Source: Chrysopilus asiliformis
Lineage: Eukaryota > Arthropoda > Insecta > Diptera > Rhagionidae
DNA: 64,000 nucleotides
Assembly (NCBI GenBank): GCA_964034945.1
Contig: OZ035961.1
Location: 10,656,001-10,720,000 of the forward strand
Direction: 5' to 3'
Below, in pieces: positions 1 through 10,058 of the stretch (positions within the stretch are counted from its first letter, which is position 1; each line of letters begins with the position of its first letter). The notes under the pieces were generated by a model. The model was given only the letters and a program-made list of their open reading frames with translations. It ran no database searches and was not told the origin of the DNA. Made by a program: the position numbers and the translations under genes.

Positions 1-333
1 TTCAATCGGTCGAGTGGTTTTCGGATTAGAGGTTTTAAAATCTAGTCAGTCCAATCTGTTTTTTTTTTTACGCTTTATGGACTTGGCATACCGAATACGT
101 TGCTGCAACTTATTTTTGAAGAATTATAAGCAAATTTAAACTTTTTTTCTTTCTACAAAAGGTTCTTATTTACATACCGAAATTTCTCGTGCAAATATGA
201 TAATTATCTTAATTTTTGAGCTCTTTACGTTCCATAAAAAACTGCGACGGAAATTGTAAAAATACTAATAAAGATAAACACACCTCAAGTCAAATTCATT
301 GAGATACATACGCCCAAAGTAGGAAATCTACAG

Positions 334-477
334 AAAAAATGCGCCGCAGGCAAAAAAAAAGTGTGATTTAGTCTTAGTTTTTTTTCTCGGAGAAAAAGAA
401 TTTAGTTTCCAAGACGTTGGGACAACATTTATACATCTGGGACAGTTCCGTCAATTCTGGGACGTATCGTACCCCTA
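334..477 (-). mobile_element. hAT-like transposon terminal fragment
   Basis: Read on the minus strand this starts with a TAGGGGTACGATACGTCCCAG-like end, continues through GTCCCA repeats and a TTGGAAACTAAA block, and ends at a TGCGGCGCATTTTTT motif. The same order occurs at 48551-48880 and in part at 7542-7745 and 58860-59100, so this is a dispersed family. An end of the TAGGGTGGCC type followed by GTCCCGG repeats resembles hAT-type non-autonomous elements, but I see no complete copy or 8-bp target duplication here. The superfamily name is inference; the repeat relationship is seen directly. Confidence 0.45.
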
Positions 478-1060
478 CTTATACCTAACTTTAGTAACAC
501 AAAACGGCGGACAAACACATTGCCATCAGAAAGTCGAAGATTTGGTGGGAATTTAAGGGTTTCCATAAAACTTGCAAGTTCTTGGCGGACTTTTCAAGAT
601 AACATCGAACTACACGGTAAAAACTGGAGTCTAATTTTAAGACTTTTTCCTTCTATTTTTTAAACTTTTGAAAGTTTAGTGGAATTTTAAACTATTTTCT
701 CTATTTTTAAAACTTTTTGAAAGTTTAGAGTATATTTTAGTCGAAAAGTTTAATACTTAGTGAGTTTCGGTTTATTTTTAAGACTATAGTTTAAAAAGTA
801 AACTTTTTCTTTCTTAAAAATTTGTTTTAAACCTCTCCGCCTTATTTCTAGACTTTTAATCGAAATATAAGACCTATAAGTTTGAGAACTAAACCTTGTA
901 AGTTTTACTTCAATTCGGATAAAATTGAATTAAACTTTTTGTCTAATATTTAGTCTTTTCAGTTTATTTTTCTTTTTCAAATTCATCAGTCGGTCGGTGA
1001 ATTTTTAGAAAAGTCGCGATGCTCGAATTCGACTTTTCGGTCTAAAAACAAAACTTCAAA

Positions 1061-1740
1061 GTCTACAATTTATTCAGTTTTAGAAAATTGTGACTACTTT
1101 TTAATCATTTCAGCCTATAATTAAAACTCATTATTCTAAAATTTAGAAAGTAAAGTCTGGAATTGGTTTATTTTAGAAGTCTGAGTATATTTTCTATACA
1201 TATTAATCTAAAATTAAGAATTTATTTTGCGGGCCTGGATGGCTCAGTCAGCTAAGTGTTTGCCTTGTGATCCAAAGATCAGTGGTTCAAATCCCACTCA
1301 GGGCAAAAATGATTCGGCTTGAATTTGAATTTGGAACTTTTCTGCTCATGAACCTTAAACACTTCGGCATTAGAGGCAATTTGCCTAAGCTCCTGGCATA
1401 AACATAAAAAAAAGGTTTGAAATTTAAACTTCGAAGTCTAAATTTGAGTCAGTTTTAGAAAATTGTAACTACTTTTTAGTAATTTCAGTTTGAAATTAAA
1501 ACTTTTAAGTCTTAAATTTAGACCGGATAGTCTTATTTACCCGGATAATTCACGAATTTTAGAAGTTTATGACTATTTTTTAACCATTCCAGTCTTAATT
1601 TAAGACTCAGACATCTTAAACTTAAACCAGGGGGTTTTAATTTGAGAATTTTTAGAAATTTGGAACTAATTTTTAGATTTTTTAGACTAAAATTTAAATT
1701 TTAATACCTTAAATTTAGACCGGATAATACTATTCCAAAG
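1061..1740. repeat. degenerate internal subrepeats of the 613-1842 element
   Basis: Three or more diverged copies of a roughly 100-bp block are visible, near 1061, 1436 and 1549. Each has a TTTTAGAA(A/G)..TTGTGACTA core, a CATTTCAG or CATTCCAG stretch and a TTAGACCGG or related end. The SINE at 1229-1413 interrupts the series. Arrays of this kind inside terminal inverted repeats often serve as transposase-binding subterminal repeats, but that role is inference. Confidence 0.5.
1229..1413 (+). mobile_element. tRNA-derived SINE
   Basis: The head reads like a tRNA gene: an A box TGGCTCAGTCAGC at 1240-1252 and a B box GGTTCAAATCC at 1284-1294 at the spacing expected for an internal RNA polymerase III promoter. 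A tRNA-unrelated body of about 110 bp follows and ends in an A-rich tail near 1405-1413. The T-arm and D-arm do not pair cleanly and no CCA-adjacent 3' end or terminator follows the head, so this is a SINE, not a functional tRNA gene. It lies inside the inverted-repeat element 613-1842 and is therefore younger than it. Confidence 0.7.
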
Positions 1741-2379
1741 GAAAATAATTTCAAACTTTTAAAGTTTGATTTTTAGGCTCAAAAAGGTGTTGACCTATTG
1801 TAGGAAAAAAAGTCTTAAAATTAGACTCCAGTTTTTACCGTGTACTTCTGCCTAAAATTCTCATTAAAGATATTTATTCCTCGAAAACCAAATTAAAATC
1901 AGACCCTTCAATATAACCCACCTAAGGTAAGAGTTGACAAAAAAATATCATAATTTCAACAACTCTCTGCTTGAGTGATTCCAAAACATGTATTGAAATT
2001 GGTCTCCGAATTTAAGGAGATTAAGTGTTGCATAAAAGGGTAAACCCTACTGCCGGACCCTTTGATATTTCAGCAAGATGTCAGTTTCATGTTAAACAAC
2101 TGATTATTGGGGTTTATTTTTCGTCCATCGAATTACTTACTTTCTCACGCTCAATTAATTTTCTGTTCTACGGTCAAGAAAGTAATGCAAAACTGATAAA
2201 GTTACAAGAAAAAAATATCAGTTGTGGTCAACACAAAACTTTCTTCTACAAAATCTACGACCCTGCGCAATTTACGCTAGAGCCCTGTCGCGTTGTCAAC
2301 CTAAGACGACCTCCCAATAAATTCTTGGTTTATTCAAAAATATCAAAAACGTACAAAATTTTGAGATAACTTGAGAACG

Positions 2380-3115
2380 GTAAAAGATATCAATTTACGG
2401 TAAATGGCAAAAATGTAGAAAATGTTAACATCTTTAATTATTCTTTTAATTGATTTGTCGAAAAACCGTTAGTTTGCAAATTATTCGCAAAAATATGATT
2501 TTTTACATATTAATGAAAATATCTCAATAACGGTAAAATATAACGGATAACGGTGAAAGACAAAATTGTGCAGAATGCCATTCTCATTAATTCACTTCAT
2601 ACATTCAGTCAGCAAAAACCCGTTAATTTTCGAGATAATCGCAAAAAACTGTTTTTTTGGAAATAACGGTTTATCTCGATAACAGGTTGAGATATCGAGT
2701 TATAGCTAAAGACAAAAGTGTGGGAAATTTTATTTTCTCCAAGTTTTGTCATACTTAAGGCCACAAAAAAACGCGTAGTTTGGGAGTAAATCGAGAAAAA
2801 CGTAATTGCGATTTTTGAAAAACCGCCATTTCGGATACTTCCGGTTAACGGATTTCCACCAAAAGTTGATAGGATCGTCCCATTTCAGGACCCAACATGC
2901 CTATAAAATTTCATGGCGCTAGCTCTATTAGTTTTTGAGAAATCTTGTACACAGACTGACAGACTGACAGACAGACTGACAGACAGAAAGACATTTTTTA
3001 AATATGACTCCAATCGACTCAGGAGTGATCGGGAAATGTTTTTTAGGCAAAATTAAGAGGTCGAAATTTTTCATGAATACAATACTTTATTATACTCCGT
3101 AGAAGAAAGTAAAAA
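2380..3115 (+). repeat. GACA-tailed interspersed repeat, family alpha
   Basis: Short diverged blocks with the theme 'cgagataaCGG...cgcaaaaa' recur about every 150-170 bp. The unit ends in a block containing AGCTCTATTAGTTTTTGAGA, then an array of GACA/GACT tetramers (about 2953-2993), then a distal block with CATGAATACAATACTTTATT. The same blocks occur in reverse orientation at 22005-22210, which establishes a dispersed family. I see no protein and no inverted termini. The element class is unknown to me. Confidence 0.6.
2953..2993. repeat. GACA/GACT microsatellite
   Basis: A run of about ten imperfect GACAGACT/GACAGACA tetramers embedded in the family alpha repeat. Tetramer arrays of the same type, in either orientation, recur at 25310, 27130, 37951, 40836 and 59388, always inside a dispersed repeat. 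They therefore travel with those elements and do not arise independently. Confidence 0.85.
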
Positions 3116-4071
3116 TATGAGCTAAAAACATGATCACGATATTTTGAACCGATTTTTCAATATATTTTTTTCTGTTGAATTTTTAAATACCTGGCTATTT
3201 ATGTCATAATTTAAACATGATTTTTACCGATTTTCGATTGGGCATACGTGTAAAAAATTACTCTTTTGGGAACACTTTGAGTGTCCAAATTGATTCACCA
3301 TAGGGGGTCATTTGGATCGATTTTTCCCCAGAGTCTTTAAACTTTTGTAAAATAATGGTTGAATGGAAGAGGGGGCTAGAAATCCTCCAAGTAGCTTCCA
3401 ATTTACAAAGATTCAGTGTGGCCAACAACCAATAAACCGCATTAAGGTTCGTTTCTTTTAGTGTTTCTCTTAATTAAAAATCGATTAATTTAATTAATTC
3501 TAACATCTTTCAAGTTAAGCCTTTTCGTTTTCATTTTTTTCTGCCTTATTAGATACGATACTATTTTTTATGCACTGAAAAATCTCCAAGATGTACAGAA
3601 GTGTAGTTGTCGATCGGAATTGACTCAGTGAGGAGTAGAAGTTGCTTTTGCCCACGACTAATCTGAAACGACCAAAACGACCGACAGTAGCCATTCAAGA
3701 CATTTTGTGACACATTTAGATGCAAAACATTGATTTGAAAATGTTGCCTCGATGACAACATGTTGTGCAATAAATTTCCCCTTAATGTTCTCAAAATGTT
3801 GATTGTACGCTGGTTGAATTCTTAGCAAGTCAACGTTTTCAAATTAAATTGGAAATTATACTTAATCGGCGGAAACTATTAAATTAACTAAAAACCTGGT
3901 TTAGTGTTTGGTGGGAAATTAATTTTTTTTGCACTACACATTAGAAATTTTTCTTAAAGTAGAAATGATAAAATAGGAGTTTTTTTCAGCAAAATTGAAA
4001 ACAAAAATTAAACATTTTGTTTTTTGGGAAAAATCAAAAAAATCAATTTTAATTAGTTAAATGTTTTCTAA

Positions 4072-4455
4072 AGGAGCCGCTCCACATGAGAGTAAATACG
4101 TGAGTAACTCTCAAAAACTCTCGAGAGTTACTCGCTGGAGGTTGTCCATTTGAGAGTTAATTTCGGCGATTTTTCTCTTTTCAGGACCAATATCTGGGTT
4201 TTTTTGACATCTTGCTTTGGCGAGTTCTCGAGAGCTACTAGCGAAATTCAAACGTCGTTCGTATGTGGCGAACATCTCCCCGAGAGTTCAGTGGGTGCGT
4301 GTCGACTAGAGAGTAGAATAACTTTTGACAGCTCGCAGAAACTAGCTAGCGAGTTTTTGCGAGTTTCTGCGAGCAACTCTCAGAGACGTGTCCATTTGCG
4401 AGTAGCTGCTATCGAGACCTTCTCGCCGGCATTTACTCTCATGTGGAGCGGCACT
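4072..4455 (+). mobile_element. 384-bp MITE, 'GCCGCTCCACATGAGAG' family, copy 1
   Basis: Terminal inverted repeats of about 27 bp (GGAGCCGCTCCACATGAGAG at the left end, its complement at the right) enclose an interior rich in CGAGAGTT and GCGAGTTTCTGCGAG palindromes. A copy about 90% identical by eye lies in reverse orientation at 27357-27741. Flanks are CTAA on the left and TTAA on the right, consistent with a TTA or TTAA target duplication with one substitution. TTA would fit PIF/Harbinger; TTAA would fit Kolobok or piggyBac. The 113-codon open frame across it is a by-product of the repeat. No transposase is present. Confidence 0.85.
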
Positions 4456-4631
4456 TTAAGGAAGTGTCTAAAAAAATCGAAAAAAATTTAGAGAATGTTT
4501 GAAAATTCTAGAAAAAGCTTCCTCCCTAGTAGCCATAAGAAAGTGGCAAATATCTTGAGTTTCCTTTGATGACAAAAAGATCCAATTGAGTTTGAGTTTT
4601 TATAAATAGAAGAGTTAATCATAATTAAATA

Positions 4632-4716
4632 CAGTGAAACCTCTCATGCGCAAACACTCACGAGACCAAGTTTTCTGTCCGACTATGGGAGGTGTCCGCA
4701 AAGAGAACTTTCACTG
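4632..4716. mobile_element. possible pogo-like MITE (about 85 bp)
   Basis: The segment starts ACAGTGAAACCTCTC and ends TTTCACTGT, an inverted repeat of about 9 bp. CAGTGAAACC-type ends are typical of pogo/Tigger elements. A TA precedes the left end, but the right flank is TG, so the target duplication is not intact. The unit is short and unsupported by a second copy here, so the call is tentative. Confidence 0.35.
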
Positions 4717-4849
4717 TGCTTTGTATTTTTAGAAGTGTTTCGATATAGAACCTTGTTCTCAAGAAAATAGTAAAAAAGTTCTTGTCTTGGGGTGAGGAAA
4801 TACTCAAGAAACCATTTGCAACTCAGGTTACAATGTGACCCTAGTCGCA

Positions 4850-5110
4850 AAGTGCCGGTGGCAAATTTTATGCGACGATTGCTTTTTGGCCGGTCACAAT
4901 GAAGCCGGTTTCAAATTGGTTACTTTGTAAACGGTCGCAAAAGAACTGGTTCCAAAATAGTTCCATTGTGACCGGTTGCAAAATAGTTCCATTGTGACCG
5001 GTTGCAAAATAGTTCCATTGTGACTGGTTATAAATTAACAATTGCAAATCGGTTACATTGTGACCAGTTATAAATAAATCGTTGCAAATCGGTTACTTTC
5101 TGACCAGTCA
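4850..5110. repeat. 26-bp tandem repeat array
   Basis: Three near-identical 26-bp units run from about 4945 to 5022, with consensus ACCGGTTGCAAAATAGTTCC then ATTGTG. More diverged units (GGTTACATTGTGACCAGTTATAA and similar) extend the array on both sides. The central units are almost identical while the edges have decayed, the usual picture of a minisatellite with turnover in the middle. No coding frame spans it. Confidence 0.75.
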
Positions 5111-7541
5111 GAAAGTTGTTTTGGTTTGTCGTTGTTTTTATCGCAAAGCTTTTTTCACTTTAAATTGGCATTGAAATCTTGAGTAAATTAAAAAAAAAAA
5201 AAACAATTTAAAAGAGTTATATTACCGCCAAAACTACCAAACACAATTACCAATGGATTGCTTTTATAAATTATGATACCATTAAACTACTAACTGAGTC
5301 GGTAAATATGGACATTTAAGGCAGTTAAAGCAGTAAATTTAAATCGTAAAACTTTCAAAATTATATTTAAATCGCAAATCTTAGAATATGATCATTGCAT
5401 GGCTAAATCCGATTACTCACGGGGCCATAAAATACGAATAGTAATATTCTGCGGTAGTAACGAGTTTGTAATAAATCCACTCTCGATTTCAAATTGTTAC
5501 AGATAACCCAAGATAGAAGTAAAAAGCGCGTTTTGTTTGAAAGTTTGCTACTTCATCTTATAATAGCATAATTTCGAATCGTATATGAAACATGACTAAA
5601 TCGTTATCCAGTTTTATTTTTTCTTTCTTCCACTTTTTTTTTGGATTTTATTTTTATTTCCAAAAAGAATTGAGAAAAAAGTCTCATTGGACCGTGGAGA
5701 AGTTGAAAATTTATAGAAACGATCATATATGCCGAAAGTGTTTGATATACGAATGAACTTGTTGAAACTAGTTTTACAATTTAGAAAACTTGTATGCGAC
5801 TATTAAAATTTAAGTTCGACTTGTTGATAGCTTCAAGACGAAGTTTAACACGAAAACTAATAAATTTTATCTTGACATTAATTGATATAAATTTTTCAGC
5901 CACGGTTTGTTTTATAAAATGATTTTGGGCGTGAGAAAAAAAGACGTTAGTGATAGTATGGTATTTAGTTATGGTAAATGCATTCACTGTGACATTTGAA
6001 TTTGAAGGTTTTAAATTTCATTAAAATTTCAGGATGACTTTAAGACTGCACCGAATCTTATAGCAAATCTGTGGTCACAAGGAAAAACTGCTTAAGTCGA
6101 AAAAGCGTGTTTTGAGTAATTTGGGTTTAAAGTTTTGATGCCCAAAACAGGACAGAAATCGATTTAGTGGATCAAAAGTTGTGACAGAAGAACAAACAAA
6201 AAGATTTCCACCCCAAACGCTACCACAAATCAAAATATCTTAAAACTTTGTTGAAAAGAATCTGAGATAAATTTCGTACTTGATCACATTTAATTAAAAG
6301 AATGTATCCAGATATTAATTGAATTTTGATAAGAAACAGAAGAAATATGATACCGTAAAAGAATAAGAGGATCTATAAATAAGTATATCTTCAGAAGGCA
6401 ACATTCAGATATCTTATAGTTTGTCGAATAATAAAAAAGGAGAAACTCTGCAAATCACTGCAACTGCAACTAGCAGAGGAACATGCGAGATTAAGTTCCG
6501 ATAGTGTGCCTCCAGATCCAGAGTTGAGAATGTGCCACCGGATTGATTTATGGATGAATTATTCTTAAGAGGATACCCTATGGACCTCTTCCCTACCTGA
6601 AAATCTTTCTATTCTCCTCTATCCTGGTAGTGGACGAAATACTAAAATATACCTATTCGAATGGCTGGTATCTTAAACCCAAAAGAGATAACTTGAATGA
6701 AATTAATTAGAGGCAAATTTTTAGTCATTTTGCAACTTTAAATTTCAACATGAATGAAAATTTACTTTGAATTTATTTAGCGATTTCTCAAAATGTTTTT
6801 TTCTCGTTTTTTTTCTTTTTTTTGAATTTCATTTCAGAGCAAATGAGCTTTTTGCACCTTAATGCCATTTGTTTATTTAATTTTATTACGAATGCAATTT
6901 GAACGAAATAAATGAATTTCTTGTTAAGTACCACATTTAAATGCTCCAGTTTCTATAATGAAATCACGCAAGGCAAACTCATCGACGTACATATGTTTAA
7001 TTTGCATTACCTGTACGTTGGCTACTGATCAAGGCTGGTGATACGCCTGCTACAGAAATACTCGTAAAAATTCCAAATTCAAAAAACGTGAAATTCCTTT
7101 TCACCTGTTTGTGGAATTGCTTCATTTTCGATCAATTCGGCAAGAGACAGCCAAGAAATTCCAATAACTCACTTGAAATTAGTTTAAATAGATTTTAAAA
7201 AGATGATTTGTATTCAGTTCGAGTCAGTATAATCCAATTTTGGTGAAAACATTTAAAATGTCATGAAACTGGCTCCAACCTCCTACTTCATAATGGTTTG
7301 ATTGTAACCGAGGCCGACATTAACGCTTAACATTCCCTCGATATCGTAAATTTTTAGCCAATTTTACTGTAAATGTTCAAAAATGATCTACATAAAATGT
7401 TTTCGTTTTTTTTTGCGAATCGGAAATGCTGAACTAGTTGTTGCTTTCTATGGTCACTACGTTTGCTAAAATATTGTTTTCGGAACAGTTTTCCGCCTCC
7501 AGATTTTTGCCCGACGTTTTAATGCTTGAGTCTTCTATGAA
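5111..7541. other. unannotated AT-rich stretch
   Basis: I see no gene, RNA or recognisable repeat. Short open frames (for example 5781-5987 minus) have no recognisable motif. The part from about 6,690 to 6,960 is rich in ATTA/TTAAT words such as could serve as homeodomain sites, but that density is also expected from base composition. Confidence 0.5.
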
Positions 7542-7745
7542 TAGGGTGGCCAGGCGTCCCGAAATTACAGGGGCAGTCCCGGGTTTAGGCATCTTGTCCG
7601 ACATCCGACGTACCGAAAATGAAACTTTTGTCCCGGAATTATGCAGTTGACGTCGAAACCCAAATATTTTCGTCTGCGGCGTATTTCATTAAATTAGTTT
7701 CAATTGTGGAATGTTTATTATTAAAAGTTTTGCCCACGGCGCAAT
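7542..7745 (+). mobile_element. hAT-like transposon terminal fragment
   Basis: It begins TAGGGTGGCCAGGCGTCCCG, runs through repeated GTCCCGG/GTCCGAC words and reaches two GCGGCGTATTT / CGGCGCAATTTTT motifs. This is the same order as in 48551-48880 and, reversed, 334-477. It is truncated at its distal side, with no matching second terminus. The 70-codon frame starting at 7438 crosses the junction and is not a gene. Confidence 0.5.
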
Positions 7746-8991
7746 TTTTATTGGATTTTGAAAACATAAATAATGTATAACACTTCTTGTATGATCATAA
7801 ACAAAAAGCCAAATATTGAAACAAACCCTCTTCCCTCTGATCGGGCTTTCCAAATTTTTACGATTAATTTCGAAGTATTGTAAAAATGACCTAACACCTC
7901 GTCGCCCAGTAATCTGTCTCGGATTTACACTAGAAAAATACGGTCATTCCATCTTTAAAATATCTTCAAAATTTCAGACAAAAAAAAAAGGTTTTCAAGT
8001 TTTCAGGAACTCCGAACAACTTTAATGGTGCCAAATTTGAAGTTACACAGCCAGCAATCATGTCAATCGGAACGTTAGCGGTTATGTGGTTAAGACATTG
8101 TCGACAAAAATGCTGCTGGAGTAACTTAAAGATTGTTCTCATAAATGTTATTTAGATTTCTTACAAATTTAAAAAACCGGTACGTGCTCGGTTACATTTT
8201 TGTTGTTTCTAAAAATCGCTATTAAATTGAGCGGAATGTGCTTTTGATCATGTAACCTATGAATTTGTTCTCGAAATAAATAAATGAAAAGAAGTTTTCT
8301 TCAAATATTGATAGATTTTCATCTTTAAGAAAAATCCACCAGTATTTTTTCAGTTTTTTTTTAAAATATTTTGTTTTCTAGAAAAATACATTTATGCAAA
8401 TACATATTGTCAATGACTCATTTTCTCGCTGCCATCTTAGCGTTTGTCTCGCATGCAAATCATTAGCATCGCCTACGTATTTTTTCACTATAATAGTTCG
8501 AATCATCAATAAGCGGCGAGTTTTCTATAGATTTTCTGTGAAATGTTTGTCACGCATCTCTGATTTGTTTAATTACACTCCTTTTGTCAAGAAAACTAGA
8601 AAGCATAAATTTTAGGTGTAGTATTTTTGTGTTGCGCATGGCAAAAAGTTATTATCCTTAACGAGGTCGCATCACCATAATAAGTAAATAATAATGTTTA
8701 CAGAGAATTTACGTGAGCGAAATTTTTAAGCCTATCAATATTTTACTTGTCATGACGGAGTAATAACCTGTAGAGTAAAGAAAATCAAATGAATTAAGAA
8801 ATTTAAAAAATGTAAAAATAAAAAAAAATTTAAAGAATTGTAAACACAAATTTTAGTGATTTTTCTACCAACATAGAAAAACAACTGATCTATACATACC
8901 AAGAAAATATTTGTCACAATTTATTCTTTTAAATCTTTTAGCTCAAATGGTAGAGTTATTTTCGACTTCTTTCTGTCATTTTTTTATGTTT
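7746..8991. other. unannotated AT-rich stretch
   Basis: No gene, RNA or repeat family is recognisable. Short frames (7816-8025, 8394-8615) lack recognisable motifs and sit in low-complexity DNA. Confidence 0.5.
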
Positions 8992-9094
8992 GGGGCTGTC
9001 CATAAAGTAAATTACACGAATTTTCGGCTTTTCGAATACTACCGCAGACCCCGCACCCTCCCCTAAATGTGTGACGTATTTTATGGACAGCTCC
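8992..9094. mobile_element. 103-bp MITE, 'GGGGCTGTCCATAAA' family
   Basis: Inverted termini of about 25 bp: left GGGGCTGTCCATAAAGTAAA, right the complement of GGAGCTGTCCATAAAATACG. The centre is a C-rich segment. Diverged or partial copies occur at 22385-22503, 30392-30430, 35269-35567 and 37676-37745, so this is a locally abundant family. I know such 'GGGCTGTCCATAAA' ends from other arthropod genomes but cannot name the superfamily. The target duplication is not clear. Confidence 0.7.
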
Positions 9095-9296
9095 TATGCA
9101 ATTGTGGAAATAAGAGGCCAAAATGTCTTATGAATGGTAAAATTAGGAATGGATTAAATTTTCCAAGATTAAAAATGACAAAAAATTTGTTCAAAGCAAT
9201 AAAGCCTATTTATTTATTTTATTTTATGTGTATGGGGTGGTGCTTTCTCGCTCCCTTGTCACCGCGACCTTAAGATCTATTGTGACTTCCCCATTT

Positions 9297-9449
9297 TTAC
9301 GTTAGCCACCCCTCTTCTAGATCCTTAATGAATCTTAGAATGGTTTTGACTGGAGTCCTCTTTATGTCTTCTGGTTGTAATTGTGCCTTTCCCATTAAGG
9401 ACATCCTTGTTCGCGCCAAGGCTCCGCATTCGCACAGTATGTGCTCTGC
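9297..9449 (-). pseudogene. LINE retrotransposon ORF2 C-terminal relic
   Basis: The minus-strand frame contains AEHILCECGALARTRM, then QPEDIKRTP and ILRFIK, ending at a stop after EEGWLT. An AEHILCxC(x)ALARxR block followed by a P-E-x-IK segment and a short FIK tail is what I recognise at the extreme C-terminus of many insect non-LTR retrotransposon ORF2 proteins, after the RNase H domain. The Cys-Cys spacing of CEC is retained, but the upstream CxxC half is missing and replaced by a T-rich run. This is about 50 residues of a protein usually over 1000 long: a 5'-truncated, dead copy. Clade (I/R1-like versus Jockey-like) is not decidable here. Confidence 0.65.
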
Positions 9450-9922
9450 AATAAAACCTAATTTAAAAAAAAAATTGCCGTAAATCAATTCCGGGAACAA
9501 AAAACTTTGAGCCTCGTATACTTCCCCTATCTTCCATACAAATGGGTGTTTTTTAATGATTTGGTCCCTGGCAATTGTAGCTATTTTTATGTTTATTTAA
9601 CAGTTTTGGACTTTCGAACCGAAGATCCACTTTTTATCTCGCAAAATTGAAAACAAAATCTAACGCAAAGATTTTTTCGCCTCAAAATAGAATTTTTTGA
9701 ACAAATGATGTTAGAAAAACATGTAATTTAATATGTTTTGGTTGAATAACTTTCGTTTTCACAGCTATTGATCCTATCATCGTTTTTATCATGGTCGGAC
9801 GAATACCACAACATCCTTAATGGATATCAGACAGTGACCAGTAATAAATCTTAAACCTGATACGACTACTCTTTACACGTCTTCACCACGATTCCCGTAA
9901 AGAACGGCAAAAGAAACTTTAC

Positions 9923-10058
9923 CTGGTAAGGAGGTTAAGAGGGGTGTAAAATAAATTTCTATTGCCTTGTTGGGATCGACGGGAGGCCGATAAAAGCGGA
10001 AGTTGTAATTGTCGATGGATATGAACGAGATCGGGACGATATTAAACACACGTCGCAT
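9923..10058 (-). other. weak candidate exon, unknown protein
   Basis: An ATG-led minus-strand frame starts at 10058 and stays open past a CCAG/GTAAAG sequence that would make a good splice donor (exon end 9923). The residues (VFNIVPISFISIDNYNFRF, then RPPVDPNKAIEIYF) are not low-complexity, but I recognise no domain. A stop precedes the ATG, so it would have to be a first coding exon. An open frame also exists on the plus strand with its own GTAAGG donor at the same place. By chance several frames this long are expected in the window. Confidence 0.15.

Larger units (their letters stand above)
613..1842. mobile_element. 1.23-kb terminal-inverted-repeat element, TA-flanked
   Basis: The ends form an almost perfect inverted repeat of about 38 bp beginning CACGGTAAAAACTGGAGT, with a TA dinucleotide outside each end (611-612 and 1843-1844). 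No open frame resembling a transposase lies between, so it is non-autonomous. The interior is unusually repetitive: blocks with GTTTTAGAAAATTGTAACTA and TTAGACCGGATA recur several times. A tRNA-derived SINE sits inside at 1229-1413. TA duplication suggests the Tc1/mariner group, but the end CACxxx is also shared by the elements at 17021-17813 and 56418-57331, whose superfamily I cannot assign. Confidence 0.75.

Noticed and set aside
1229..1305. tRNA gene
   Set aside because: A and B boxes are present, but the arms pair poorly and a SINE body with an A-rich tail follows.
2025..2369. 114-codon frame
   Set aside because: It starts with GTG, not ATG, has no recognisable motif, and lies at the edge of a degenerate repeat.
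4150..4491. 113-codon frame across the 384-bp MITE, with a related antisense frame at 27265-27522
   Set aside because: The frames are open because the MITE is rich in GAGAGT-type repeats. The two copies give the frame from opposite strands and have no start context.
4945..5022. CRISPR array
   Set aside because: The 26-bp units are contiguous without spacers and the context is eukaryotic.
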